A DNA stretch of 64,000 nucleotides from Actinernus sp. WN-2022 (taxonomy: Eukaryota > Cnidaria > Anthozoa > Actiniaria > Actinernidae). Position 1 is the first letter of the stretch, and each line of letters starts with the position of its first letter. The position numbers were made by a program, and so were the translations under genes. The stretch is from NCBI GenBank assembly GCA_030867875.1, contig JAOWCC010000577.1, positions 85,603,740-85,667,739 of the forward strand, given 5' to 3'. Shown piece by piece: positions 34,601-43,278 of the stretch. The notes beneath the pieces were generated by a model that saw only the letters and a program-made list of their open reading frames with translations, was not told where the DNA came from and searched no databases.

Positions 34601-37600
34601 AAACAAAGGCAATCACACCTGTTTCTAATTTTAGGTACGTATGTGAACCCTTTCGACAAAAACGACAAAAATACTTGAAAGCTAAGCCTAAGACTTTAAT
34701 AGGTTTAATTTTTCTTTATTTGTAATTCACTGTTTTCACCTGGTGGCCATCTTGGATTCAAAGCGAGGCAATCCTTTGTTTTTGCCAGGTTAGCCTCGTT
34801 TTGACTATCCCTCACTACTAGGCTAACCTGGCAAAAACAAAGGAGTGCCTCGCTTTGAATCCAAGATGGCTACCAGGTGAAAACAGTTAGTTTACTAAGT
34901 TAGACAATTATTGACTTAAAAAGTTGAAGCCCTCGGAAACTTGTATTTGAACACCATACACCCCATTCCAATATGGCGGATACACGGCCGGAGCGTTGGG
35001 GCGGGACACGAAAACGAGGGTAGTTAGGCGGAAGTCGATGTCAAGAAGGTCATGAGGCGGGAATTTCGCGCAAGTTTTGAAGCGAGTTTGTTTTTTCGAG
35101 AGGGTTGGAATAAGTAGATCTTATCCCCAGAGAGTTAGAAAATATGGTGGATATTCAGGCTATCGTTTTCACTGAAGAATATATCCCTCAGTGAAAATTA
35201 TAGTCTGAATATCCACAATATTTTCTAACTCTCTGGGGATAAAATCTACTTATTCCAACCCTCTCGGAAAAACAAACTCGCTTCAAAACTTGCGCGAAAT
35301 TCCCGCCTCATGACCTTTTTGACATCGACTTCCGCCTAACTACCCTCGTTTTCGTGTCCCGCCCCAACGCTCCGGCCGTGTATCCGCCATATTGGAATGG
35401 GGTGTATAGCCTTCATTACTTCGGCCACGGAGTATAACGTTTAATTTTGGTGCGGTGTGGGTGAGATCAAGTGAAACTGTGGTCTGAAAATTTCATGAGT
35501 ATGACAATAACGCAGCACCGTCCCAGGCTTCTACTGAGTCGTCCCATCATGCAATCGCCAATCTTTTGTTTCAAAATGGCGGCCATTTTGACGCGTGGGG
35601 ATAAACCGAAGCAGTGACGTCACAATATTCAGCCGCGCGTAAACGAAAAACCTGGTGACGAGGCTAACTACACACCGCGGCAAAACGTCACGCGCGCGCG
35701 CGTCTGTCCAGTTTCCCGCCGAAACTAAAAGAAAACAGAGACACTCACCCCTGTTTCTACTTTGAAGTATGTACGCGTATTTATGTGACATCTTTTGCGA
35801 AAAATAAGAAAACTACTTAAAAGATTAGCCTAAGACTTTAATAGGTTGAAGTTTTCTTAATTTGTAATTCACTGTGAGTTTACTAAGTTATAAAATTATT
35901 TACTAAAAAAGTTAAAGTCCTCGGTAATTTGTATTTGATAGCAGAGCCTTCGTTCTTTCGGCCAGCGGAGCATACCGTTTTGCCGCGGTGTGGGCTAACT
36001 AGGGCTAACTGTTTGAGACATGCATGGACAGATATTAAGACTTAGCTTATTTCAACTTTTTTTTTTTTACAAATAAACTAGAAGTAATCATTGATTAGGA
36101 AAGTGCGTTCGTCATGGTTTTCTTGTGCACGTATGTGTCGTTGTGTCACAACAGAAAGCTCAATAGACCTAGTCAGCTTGCCTGTTTGTTGTCCCATTTC
36201 AGACCACCTGACTTTTTCTGTATCGCAAGAGAAAATGTACCTGAAAAACAAAGCACTGAATCCTCTGGAGAAATATCGCGTAGTCTAAAATGGGGCAACA
36301 AACAGGCAAGCTGACTAGGTCTATTCTTTTTCACAGCTTGAGACTGCAAGATTACTGCCAGGATCTTAAAGTGCCACTATGACGAAAATTTATCGTTTCG
36401 ATTTGCCACTTTTTCAGCGTCAATAGGTCAATCAGTGTTAGAAATATCTTTGTTAGAAATTCAGAGTAGCCTGCAATTCAGGCGTCGTATTTGGGAAACC
36501 GCAATATATTTGGACGAGGGAAGAATGGCCTCGCCCATACAGTTACGAGATCTATCAGAAGTGCACATTCACTTTTTCTACTGAGCGGTGATTCCTTGGT
36601 GGATTAATTTCCTATGACTTGAGCCGTCATCGTAGCCTGGTCTGCCGTTATCAGTGCTAATGTTTAAGTTGACATGCGCGATCAAGACCTCTGGAAACAG
36701 CCGATCTAAGGGCGCTTTCCATTTACGCGAACTGACTGGTCTGATCGGCCATTAAGTTCATGAAGTTCATGAAGTTCTAAGAACTGGTCCAGTCAGGTCC
36801 TAGAACTGATGCGTTCCATTTAAGAACTGACCCATCAGACCAATCAGTTCTCCTAAATGGAAAGCGCCCTAAGAACCAAACAGCGAGCCTGGTGTACACT
36901 TGTAAAAGAAATGCAAGCATAAGAACATAGAACAATAGGTGCTAACAGGAGCCCATTACCTGGAGCGTCCATATATACTATACCCGTGAGTCAGCGTATG
37001 ACCGGATTGAGCTATTGTTAGACTCTGCTTCCTGGGTAACTGCCTTCCGACTCCACTGCGATCCGTGCACGCTTGCCGTAATTATCGAGATTGAGAATGA
37101 TCTATTGTTCTATGAGGTGATTTACTAACACTGCATTGTCTTGACTATGGTTTGATTGGATTCTCAAAGTGTGGGCATGAGAATCGAACTTCCGTGAGAT
37201 CTGTTCTAAATATAGCTCAATCCGGTCATACGCTGACTCACAGACCTCGTATGGGAGATGGACGCTCCTGGTAATGGGCTAATGATTCTGCATATCACCA
37301 GGCGCTAGCATAACAAAACGAGCCGTATGATTATCAAGTCCAATTTTAGATCAAAACCATTGTTTAATGTCTGCAGTTCATTGTTTAATGGGAGCAAATG
37401 TTTTGTTTTTAATGTTGACTATTAAGTAACAATCATATTACCCTGTGCTCTGTCGTTGCGCTACGCAGCACAGAAAACGTTTATATTGTATATTCCTCAT
37501 CAAACAACGGCGCGAACCAGTTATGTTTATTGGAGACAAGTGTACTAAAACGTTGTATAATTATTGTGCTAGTTATTGAACAAGGAAACATTAATGTGGT

Positions 37601-40600
37601 AAAAGCGAAGAAGCGTATGATGCGTATTTACAACACAACGGGAAAAATAAGCTCACGGAAAACGAGCTGCGAAAAATGGGTGGTGCCTTCATGTAGACAA
37701 CACATGAATTGCCCCTATCAAAATACAATAGAATTAACACAATACAAAACAATAGAACGAAATACACAATACTATAGAACACAATACACAATACAATTTG
37801 GTAGTAATTCATGTCTGCATACATGAAGGGAGAACCGAATACTTGTTGCGTCAAATGAAGAGCAAAACGAGTAAGGCCATCCCAATAAAATGTTTCGTTT
37901 TCCATCGCAGCTCCCGGCTCGTAAAAGTGGGTCGGTCGGTCGGGCAAAAAAAATAATCGTGGAGGTCTGGGTTCTAGTAAGCTTGCTTGCTAAGTTAGAA
38001 GGACTGGTTACAAAGTCATCGGAGATCGATGGCAGATTGCAAATGACTGCAAGTTCACATGGATTGGTGATTCGTTTGAAAGAATCATATCGGGGGGGTC
38101 TATAAAACATATATTATAAAGCGTGTTTAAACAATGAGTCCGGATTTTTTTTTTAGATTTCCAAAATATTGGGTCGGTCGGGCGATGGGAAACGAAACAT
38201 TTTATTGGGATGGCCTAAACAAGTTTATATACCAACGCTATCAATTCCTTAGGAGGCGTAAGGCGCTAATTACGAATGCCCAATATAAACAAATTCTTTC
38301 GAAGTGGAGGTAGGTGGCTTGTGGCGGATATTAACCGAGGCGCGAATCAAAGCTACGAGGTAAATATCCACCATAATTACTGGTTATTTCATGGTTTTCT
38401 TTGGAATACGGGCGAATACTTCACGAGAAATTTGTATTATTTGGTATACAACGAGCCTTTAGGCGATATGTATACCAAAATAATATGATTTTTTATTGAA
38501 ATGTTCGCCCGTATTAAATAGAAAACCATGAAACAACCATATTATCCCATACATAACAAATTTACGGGAAGATTTATCACGAAAACAAAGTAACTTATCG
38601 GAGTGGCGGACGCGCCTGCAGACTAATTATGTATTCAAAATCTTTAATTATTATTGGCTGATAGGGAAAGGACGCGAAATTTCCTGCATTTTGATTGGCC
38701 TTGATCTAGCCATGAAATACCCCTCTGTATTTCAGAGTAAAGCTGAGCTCTGATTGGCTGAAATATAAGATTTATAGGCATACTCAACAAAAGATCTGGA
38801 TTCTGATTGGTCAATGACGAGTGCATCTAAAGGTTATTGAGTGCACAGTCGCATGCTCTCAGCAAATATTTGCTCAGTAGCTCAGTATATTATAAACAAA
38901 AAATCGCATGAACTGTTCGTGCAATACTTATTCAGATAGGCACTGAGTGATATTTCGAAAGTTCTCAAATTGCTAATAGCAATATTACTCAGTACCTATA
39001 AATCCCGTATTAGTCACGGACACGAGGGGAATAATTGTTAGCTATTTTAAATATATTTTCAGACATCACAGTGTACTCACAAGGAGGCTATCTGGACACC
39101 AGACGCAGTAGCAGAAACACGAGGGATTCTACTTCTGAAGGACTTCTCCTGCGAATAAAATATAACACTAAAGTTAACATCAACAACAAAAACACCAATA
39201 CCAGATACCAGAAATATAATAAAAACAAGCGTTTAAGAAAAATATAACATTAAAACCAAAGTTATATAACACAATGAAGTTAACTTCATGTTAGTTACAT
39301 CTGTCCTACTACATAATACAACTATTTATCTATCTATTCTATCTATCTATCTATCTATCTATATCTATTTATCTATTTACTTACTTTTATTCATTTGTTT
39401 AATTACGTTAATTTAGTGTTCTATGTTGTAGCCTGTATCGTTATGTATATTTCTAGTTTTCATCTTTATAACCCAACAAAAACATTGTTATTTAAGTAAT
39501 GGTTCGTATAAGAACTGGAGCAAGATTGGTTGTGTATATGTTTTTGATTCCAAAACAAATTCAGCCAATACAAAGACACTAAAACAAAAGTGGAGATATT
39601 ATAAAATATTTCAATGTTCCCCACATAGGATTTCTTTCTCTCTTTTTACATAGTTACATATTGTCCGCTTCAATCATTTTCTTTAAAAAAAATATTGTGA
39701 AATCAGAGTTCTTTCCTATTTTTAGGAGGTTTATTTCTGTTTAACCAATGAGATATCAAATTTCAACAATAGAAAAATTAACAGCTTTGTGCATTCCTGG
39801 CCGTTGAGTGCTCCTGTTCTTACGCGAACCATTACTTGCGATTCAGCTTTGGCTATGCGATTCTAATATTACCATAATTTAGTCAGATCTACTTATTAAT
39901 AAAGATGATGTTGCTGTTGTTACTGTCACCTTGTTCTATAATTATTATTCCTAAGTCAAATATGATTAGTAATTAGGAAATAAAATATTTTGCATTTATC
40001 TTCCAGAATAAGAATAAATGGAATCGTCCCTGGCACTGGTTCAGGCATTTTTTTCACTGTAAGCTACAAACGCTTGCTGATATACAATAATCACGCAGAA
40101 CCATTTAGTATTCCAAGGGCTAAAAAATTCCGATACAAGCAATTTGTATAAATGATCAATCGTTCAACAAAAAAAACAGCAATCATTTATTTGTACCACT
40201 ATTCCCACACTAGTTCAAACTTAAGATGAATACAATATTAAGAGAAAGGAAAAGGGATAAAATTACAGTACAGGCTGTCTGAATAGCAAAAGCTAATCTA
40301 GCAGATAGCGCTATCAAGTAAGTTAAAAGTAGGCTGTGGTGAAAACTACATCCGCGGGAACCGCCATCTTTCTTTGAAGACCGTTGACTGTTGGAAACGC
40401 TTAACATTGTATAAATTAGTCATGTTTTCACTTAGTGAGTTAACAATTAAACTTTCATTTCTAGCTTGGCATGTTCTTCTTTATATGGCACAAAGAATCA
40501 AAATCTTCCCCAATCCCAGCTGACTTACCGCTCACTTACCAAGTTTTGTAGCCATGGCCCATGCCCCGCCATGGTTTTTGAACTTCAAGTTTCCGACAGG

Positions 40601-41650
40601 CGACAGGCATATTTTTAACTTGTTATTTTTCGCGGTTTCCACTAAAAAGCGTTAAAACATTTGTTCCTCGTTGGTTTTTGCTGTCCTGGTGGAATTTTGA
40701 ACCCTGTTCCCGAAGTTTCTCCCTCTTTTTGGCATTCGATAATACTTTCAGAAAGTCCTTTTCCTGAACTGCTGAAAACCGCCCCATTCAGTGATGTAAC
40801 TGTAAGTCAGTTATGCCATTTTGCGATGTTAAAATCCTTCCACGACGTTTTAGCATTGATATGAACCATCGTCTATAATATTCTAAGGAGATTTTGAACC
40901 ATTCAAACCAAAGAAAGTCACTTTTGGCACCAAAAAGAAAACAAATCCACCGAAAACTTGAAAACAGCTCAACACGTTTCGTTTGCAAACTGAGCGAATA
41001 TTGCTTCTCGTACGCGCATGTGCAAATAAAACCCTTTCAATGTAAAGTCGCGGGAAAAATACAGCAACATTCAACATCTAAGTCTTTTTCTCATAAAATA
41101 GAATTGAAAAAATATATATGAATGATTTAAAATAACATTCAACACCAGGTACCTTGTTGAGAGTCCGCCCGTCTTGCGGGATTAGCTCGGCTTCAGCGGG
41201 GTGTTTTGAGTCCTCAGATGTCTTCGTTGTTTTTTCGCCAAGCTTCGAGCTTGATTTCACCTTGGAGGATATTTTTGCCATCCTGCAGGCTGGCTTTGGC
41301 TCTCCCTTCAGCGCCACAGTCTTTCCAACGATGGATAGGTTTCTAGCCTTGTGGTTTCTCTGTGGAATAGGTACCACTTTCGCAGGAACTGGGCGTTTTC
41401 TGATAGCATTCACTTTTGGAGTAGTTGGAGGTCTTGGAAAGAAGCGGGGCTTTCCGTTCTTCTCCGTGACTCGTGGAAGATGAACGCTTGGCTTGTTTGG
41501 GAGAATAGCTCTATTGTCCTTCTCAAAAGGACTCTTGAACCGAGAAATACGAACTGGAATCTTGGACGCCGTGCCGGTGTGAACCGGCGGAAGGTTCACT
41601 TTTGAACCGGATTTGATGATCGGTACGGAAGTCCTTTGATTCGCAGACAT
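25557..41650 (-). CDS. Long coiled-coil protein with SKIP motif and 80-residue repeats (four-exon model)
   Basis: The proposed exons are 41650-41153, 33956-30837, 28789-28629 and 25659-25557. Phases join (0, 0, 2) and total 3,882 bases with one stop, about 1,293 residues. The N-terminal 166 residues are basic and proline/serine-rich, with ASKIPVRISRFKSP. An SxIP motif in such a setting binds EB-family microtubule plus-end proteins in known cases; that role here is inference. Residues about 187-428 are three tandem repeats. Residues about 655-794 and 888-1050 are heptad-rich coiled coils. The last 34 residues are strongly basic. The joining of the 41-kb exon is the weakest link: it rests on phase, strand and a 7-kb intron, and another exon could lie between. 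I do not recognise the family. A cytoskeletal or centrosomal role would fit. Confidence 0.7.
25688..26326. mobile_element. Inverted-repeat element in the last intron
   Basis: The left block GACTCTGCCTATTAAAGCTA and TAGGTGAACAGTAAAATACC are mirrored at 26193-26326. The interior has a G-rich run and the TTTTCATTGATGACT block also found near 19080. Confidence 0.7.
26749..27013. mobile_element. Palindromic MITE
   Basis: Arms with GGCTGTTGGAACAAATTGCC and the mirrored GGCAACTTGTTCCAACAGCC enclose an AT-rich centre. Confidence 0.75.
27060..27592. mobile_element. TTAA-class palindromic MITE
   Basis: Ends AGTGCATATAAGCCCTGGCC are mirrored at the right. The left flank is TTAA and the right flank TTAC, a likely point change. 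Arms share the TTTTTTTGACAGCTTAGACC block with the copy at 49041-49599. Confidence 0.88.
27620..28232. mobile_element. Non-coding element with degenerate inverted ends
   Basis: The left end TTAAGTAATGATTCAGCTAA and the mirrored right end near 28207-28230 (TTAGCCGAAGCATTACTTAA) oppose each other. A CTGTTTCGTCCTTGTTAGGA block lies inside. No coding frame. Confidence 0.6.
28320..28464. mobile_element. Palindrome, copy A of a two-copy family
   Basis: Arms GCCATCTTGGATTCAAAGCG and AGGCAATCCTTTGTTTTTGC are mirrored. The same palindrome is at 34738-34883 with better preserved ends. Confidence 0.8.
28629..28789 (-). CDS. Coiled-coil protein gene, penultimate exon
   Basis: Between acceptor TTTAATCAG and donor GTAAGA the frame reads RNKSLLVNFVRNLSPIEESP then EKFTNAVTRDTDSGDEIVAK and further charged residues. 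The length of 161 bases takes phase 0 to phase 2, which fits both neighbours. The plus-strand frame over the same bases is a shadow. Confidence 0.75.
29162..29437. mobile_element. Near-perfect palindrome, copy B (with 11236-11510)
   Basis: Arms carry AGTCCAGTTTCGTATTCGAA and GGGTTAGCCTCATTCTG as in copy A. It interrupts a longer repeat shared with 20354-20570. Confidence 0.85.
29503..30066. mobile_element. Non-coding element with inverted ends
   Basis: The left end AATAGAATGGACTAATGAAC is mirrored at the right, where CCAGTTCATTTGTCCATTCT is read on the plus strand. Inner partners include CTTATCGTCCCTATTTT and AAAATAGGGGCGATAAG. Confidence 0.7.
30236..30470 (+). mobile_element. tRNA-derived SINE, 5' truncated
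   Basis: It begins at CTGTGGCCCAGGTTCGATTC (B box present, A box missing) and runs to the AAATTCCAATTCGATCTGTG and GTTTCAGGTCTCGTTAGAAA tail. Same family as 24641-24882. Confidence 0.8.
30837..33956 (-). CDS. Coiled-coil protein gene, giant central exon (1,040 codons)
   Basis: This is the largest coding exon in the window. The 3' border is set by donor GTGAGT right after KPKK; the 31 residues read beyond it are intron. The 5' border is ambiguous between an acceptor giving 33956 (phase 0, fits the 41-kb exon) and one giving 33963. The frame's first codons are not ATG, confirming an upstream exon. From the start it carries three repeats, then FGKFSTKFKKENPGFRKWRQ, a serine-rich middle, two coiled-coil blocks (e.g. 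LEMAIAERNLQLNEFMKIVD) and a C-terminal part with DMWDIRLKPHETMVYVVKDV. Codon use and the absence of stops over 3.1 kb make it a real gene. Function unknown. Confidence 0.9.
33171..33896 (-). repeat. Three in-frame tandem repeats of 80-81 codons
   Basis: Units at 33896-33654, 33653-33414 and 33413-33171 each begin CATSDDITRRKAD and run through MDIPEKDASEERPRS. They are about 85-90% alike by eye at nucleotide level, so the expansion is recent. They lie inside the giant exon and may vary in number between alleles. Confidence 0.92.
34733..34888. mobile_element. Palindrome nested in the Mutator-like MITE
   Basis: The arm ACTGTTTTCACCTGGTGGCC continues through ATCTTGGATTCAAAGCGAGG and its mirror. 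Second copy of the family at 28320-28464. Confidence 0.85.
34952..35406. mobile_element. 455-base palindrome with CG-rich arms
   Basis: Arms of about 210 bases start ATACACCCCATTCCAATATG and include ACACGGCCGGAGCGTTGGGG; they mirror almost perfectly. A left arm of another copy begins near 63823 and runs off the window. Confidence 0.88.
35671..35992. mobile_element. Mutator-like MITE, uninterrupted copy
   Basis: Ends CACACCGCGGCAAAACG are mirrored; flanks are the exact 9-base repeat GGCTAACTA (35662-35670 and 35993-36001). At 322 bases it is the intact version of the 34516-35459 element. Confidence 0.9.
36163..36324. mobile_element. Palindromic MITE, copy B (with 23516-23700)
   Basis: The arm ATAGACCTAGTCAGCTTGCC and its mirror enclose GTTTGTTGTCCCATTTCAGA-type inner arms. 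Confidence 0.85.
36706..36873. mobile_element. Palindromic MITE with AGGGCGCTTTCCATTTA ends
   Basis: Ends CTAAGGGCGCTTTCCATTTA are mirrored at the right. The core repeats AACTGACTGGTCTGATC in both directions. Ends of this kind occur in hAT-type MITEs; that class is a guess. Confidence 0.75.
36951..37286. mobile_element. Palindromic element
   Basis: Ends AGCCCATTACCTGGAGCGTC and inner arm CAGCGTATGACCGGATTGAG are mirrored. The end resembles repeat starts near 20358 and 28948. Confidence 0.75.
37679..37837. mobile_element. Uninterrupted copy of the 24068-24432 element
   Basis: Ends GGTGGTGCCTTCATGTAGAC and the mirrored right end enclose an AATACAATAGAAC-rich core. Confidence 0.7.
37877..38216. 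mobile_element. Palindrome-ended MITE
   Basis: Ends GGCCATCCCAATAAAATGTT and the mirrored right end (CATTTTATTGGGATGGCC at 38199-38216) extend through GGGTCGGTCGG blocks that oppose each other. Confidence 0.8.
38370..38545. repeat. Inverted repeat
   Basis: ATTTCATGGTTTTCTTTGG and ATACGGGCGAA are mirrored near 38500-38545, around a second small hairpin at TTTGGTATAC. Confidence 0.6.
38546..41152. other. Intron or spacer, mostly unrecognised
   Basis: It includes a GATTGGTCAATGACGAGTGC segment shared with 30150-30230, a CTAT microsatellite (39328-39384), and a degraded relative of the 8079-8301 MITE at about 40003-40135. No exon was supported. Confidence 0.4.
39328..39384. repeat. CTAT microsatellite
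   Basis: Tandem CTAT with a few TTAT variants. Confidence 0.9.
41153..41650 (-). CDS. Coiled-coil protein gene, proposed first coding exon
   Basis: The first ATG of the frame is at 41650 (MSANQRTSVPIIKSGSKVNL); an in-frame stop lies ten codons upstream. The frame runs 166 codons to QDGRTLNK before donor GTACCT. It is rich in lysine, arginine, proline and serine and carries SKIPVRISRFKSP. Phase 0 at the donor matches one acceptor of the giant exon. If it belonged to a separate gene, its next exon would still have to lie below 41152 on this strand. Confidence 0.7.
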
Positions 41651-43187
41651 TTCTCGACTTTCTATTTCTATGCTCTTCAATTAAAGTTTTGAAAAGCTCG
41701 ATGCTTCGCAAAATGAGTTATAAATTTATCGAAAAGAATTTTGGAAAATATTCGCTGTGAATACAGTTTTCTGATCACCGATTTGCTATGTAGTCTACAC
41801 GCTAGATGAACAGAAGTGAAATTTACTCAGCTCAGTTACTATAGAAACCATTGTTCACTGCAGCTAGCGCGCGGAAATTGGGGGCCTGGGATGGAGATTC
41901 ACCCATTCATTTTCATTCATAAACTCATTGACACAACGAAGCCTGGCTCCGATAATGCCCTTTTACTTTGCCTGTGCATGAGTTGTGCCCATCTCGGATC
42001 CTATGCATGGGAAAAAGGCTCTATCTTAAGAGATTCATCCATATCAATTATCTGCGTTCACGAGAAATATCAACTGAACTGACTCGGGGGCAATAGAAAA
42101 ATGAACTTTCCCTAAACTGCGCTAGAACTACTCACAGTACAGGGGAGATTGTTCTTTAGCTTTAGAAGACGATTAAAATAACGGGCATATGTGGCCTATT
42201 AGGTCCGGGCTGCAGCCCATTACTCCTGGCCTACAACTTCAACTTTATTTACTTCCATCACAGTTTTATTTTTTATTTTCGCACAGCCCGAGGAGCTGTC
42301 GAAATACACAAACATGCTCTGAAAGTGCATCAGAAAGCAACAACAACTTTATTCATACCTTCTACATACATTATTTACAATATAATACGAGAACACTGAC
42401 TAAGGTAAGGGTATAGGACACCTAGAAATAACTAAAAAGCTAATCTAGCTAGGTGACACATTAGAATATTATAGAGTATAAGGTCAGATACGAGACAGCT
42501 ACACACTATTAAATATGAAAGAAAGAAAAAAAGCACAACAATAAGTAAGAAATACAGTTTAGCAACATTAATGCTAGAGGGGGGGAGAGAAGGGAACATA
42601 AACTTAATAAGAATTATTGGAATTAGTAAGAGGCTACAAAGGAGGATTTTAATTTACTTTTAAAAGATAATCTACTAAGTCATCTTTAATGGAGTTCCAA
42701 ATTTTGGCACCCTGAAATCGTATGTTAAATTTACCAAAATCAGTTAGTTCTAACTCTTGGTATGTAATAAGTAGACTTAGAAGCAAGTCTGGTAAATTAT
42801 AATTATGGACTCTGTTAATTGGGTGTAAAAAAGTCATTAAAGATAAGTGGAAGAGTACAGTTATGATAATTGTGCATTAGCTGGGCTACATGAAGAAATA
42901 CAAGGTCATGGAATTTAAGTATGTTAAGGTTTTTAAATAGAGGACTTGTATGCACATCAAATTTAGAGAAAGTTATGAGAGCAATTTAGAGCAAGTCTAA
43001 ATATAAACATTTCAAGGGAGATTAATGGTCGGTTGTTTGTCCCACAAGTTTTAAACCTGTCACACGCTCGGTAATACCATGGTTACCAGAGCTTCAAATC
43101 TCTCGAGAACAGGGTAGTAAAGATAGAACTAACGCTCCCGGATGTAAGGTGCGTGGAGCGCAAGTGTCTCTGGGAAGGGTTTCCAAG
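41651..43187. promoter_or_regulatory. Divergent intergenic region between the coiled-coil gene and NDUFB8
   Basis: Two genes point away from each other across about 1.5 kb, so both promoters should lie here. No TATA box stands out. The middle holds a LINE remnant (42630-42990), so the NDUFB8 promoter is probably confined to about 43000-43187. Confidence 0.45.
42630..42990 (-). pseudogene. LINE reverse transcriptase C-terminal remnant, frameshifted
   Basis: On the minus strand SPLFKNLNILKFHDLVFLHV is followed, after a one-base slip in a T run near 42838, by INRVHNYNLPDLLLSLL and DFGKFNIRFQGAKIWNSIKD. The 'PLF..LNIL...D', 'H.Y..' and 'G..I.FQGAKIWNS' pattern is typical of CR1/L2-like elements. 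It is short and broken. Confidence 0.7.
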
Positions 43188-43278
43188 ATGGCGGCTCGAG
43201 CGGTCACTGCTGCTCGGATGGCCAGAACTTCGCTGCTTTCTTCGGCTGTCAGGAAGAGTATAGTAGGGAGAAGTACAG
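43188..43278 (+). CDS. NDUFB8: NDUFB8 exon 1
   Basis: The ATG lies in a good context (CCAAGATGGCGG). The exon encodes the targeting peptide and ends phase 1 at donor GTAATT. Confidence 0.85.

Larger units (their letters stand above)
34516..35459. mobile_element. Mutator-like MITE carrying two nested palindromes
   Basis: Ends CACACCGCGGCAAAA and the mirrored right end are flanked by the exact 9-base repeat GGTGAGATC (34507-34515 and 35460-35468). Inside lie the palindromes 34733-34888 and 34952-35406. The copy at 35671-35992 is the same element without them. Confidence 0.88.

Noticed and set aside
40345..40390. Minus-strand ATGGCGGTTCCCGCGG as a gene start
   Set aside because: The frame stops after 14 codons and no convincing donor or downstream exon was seen.
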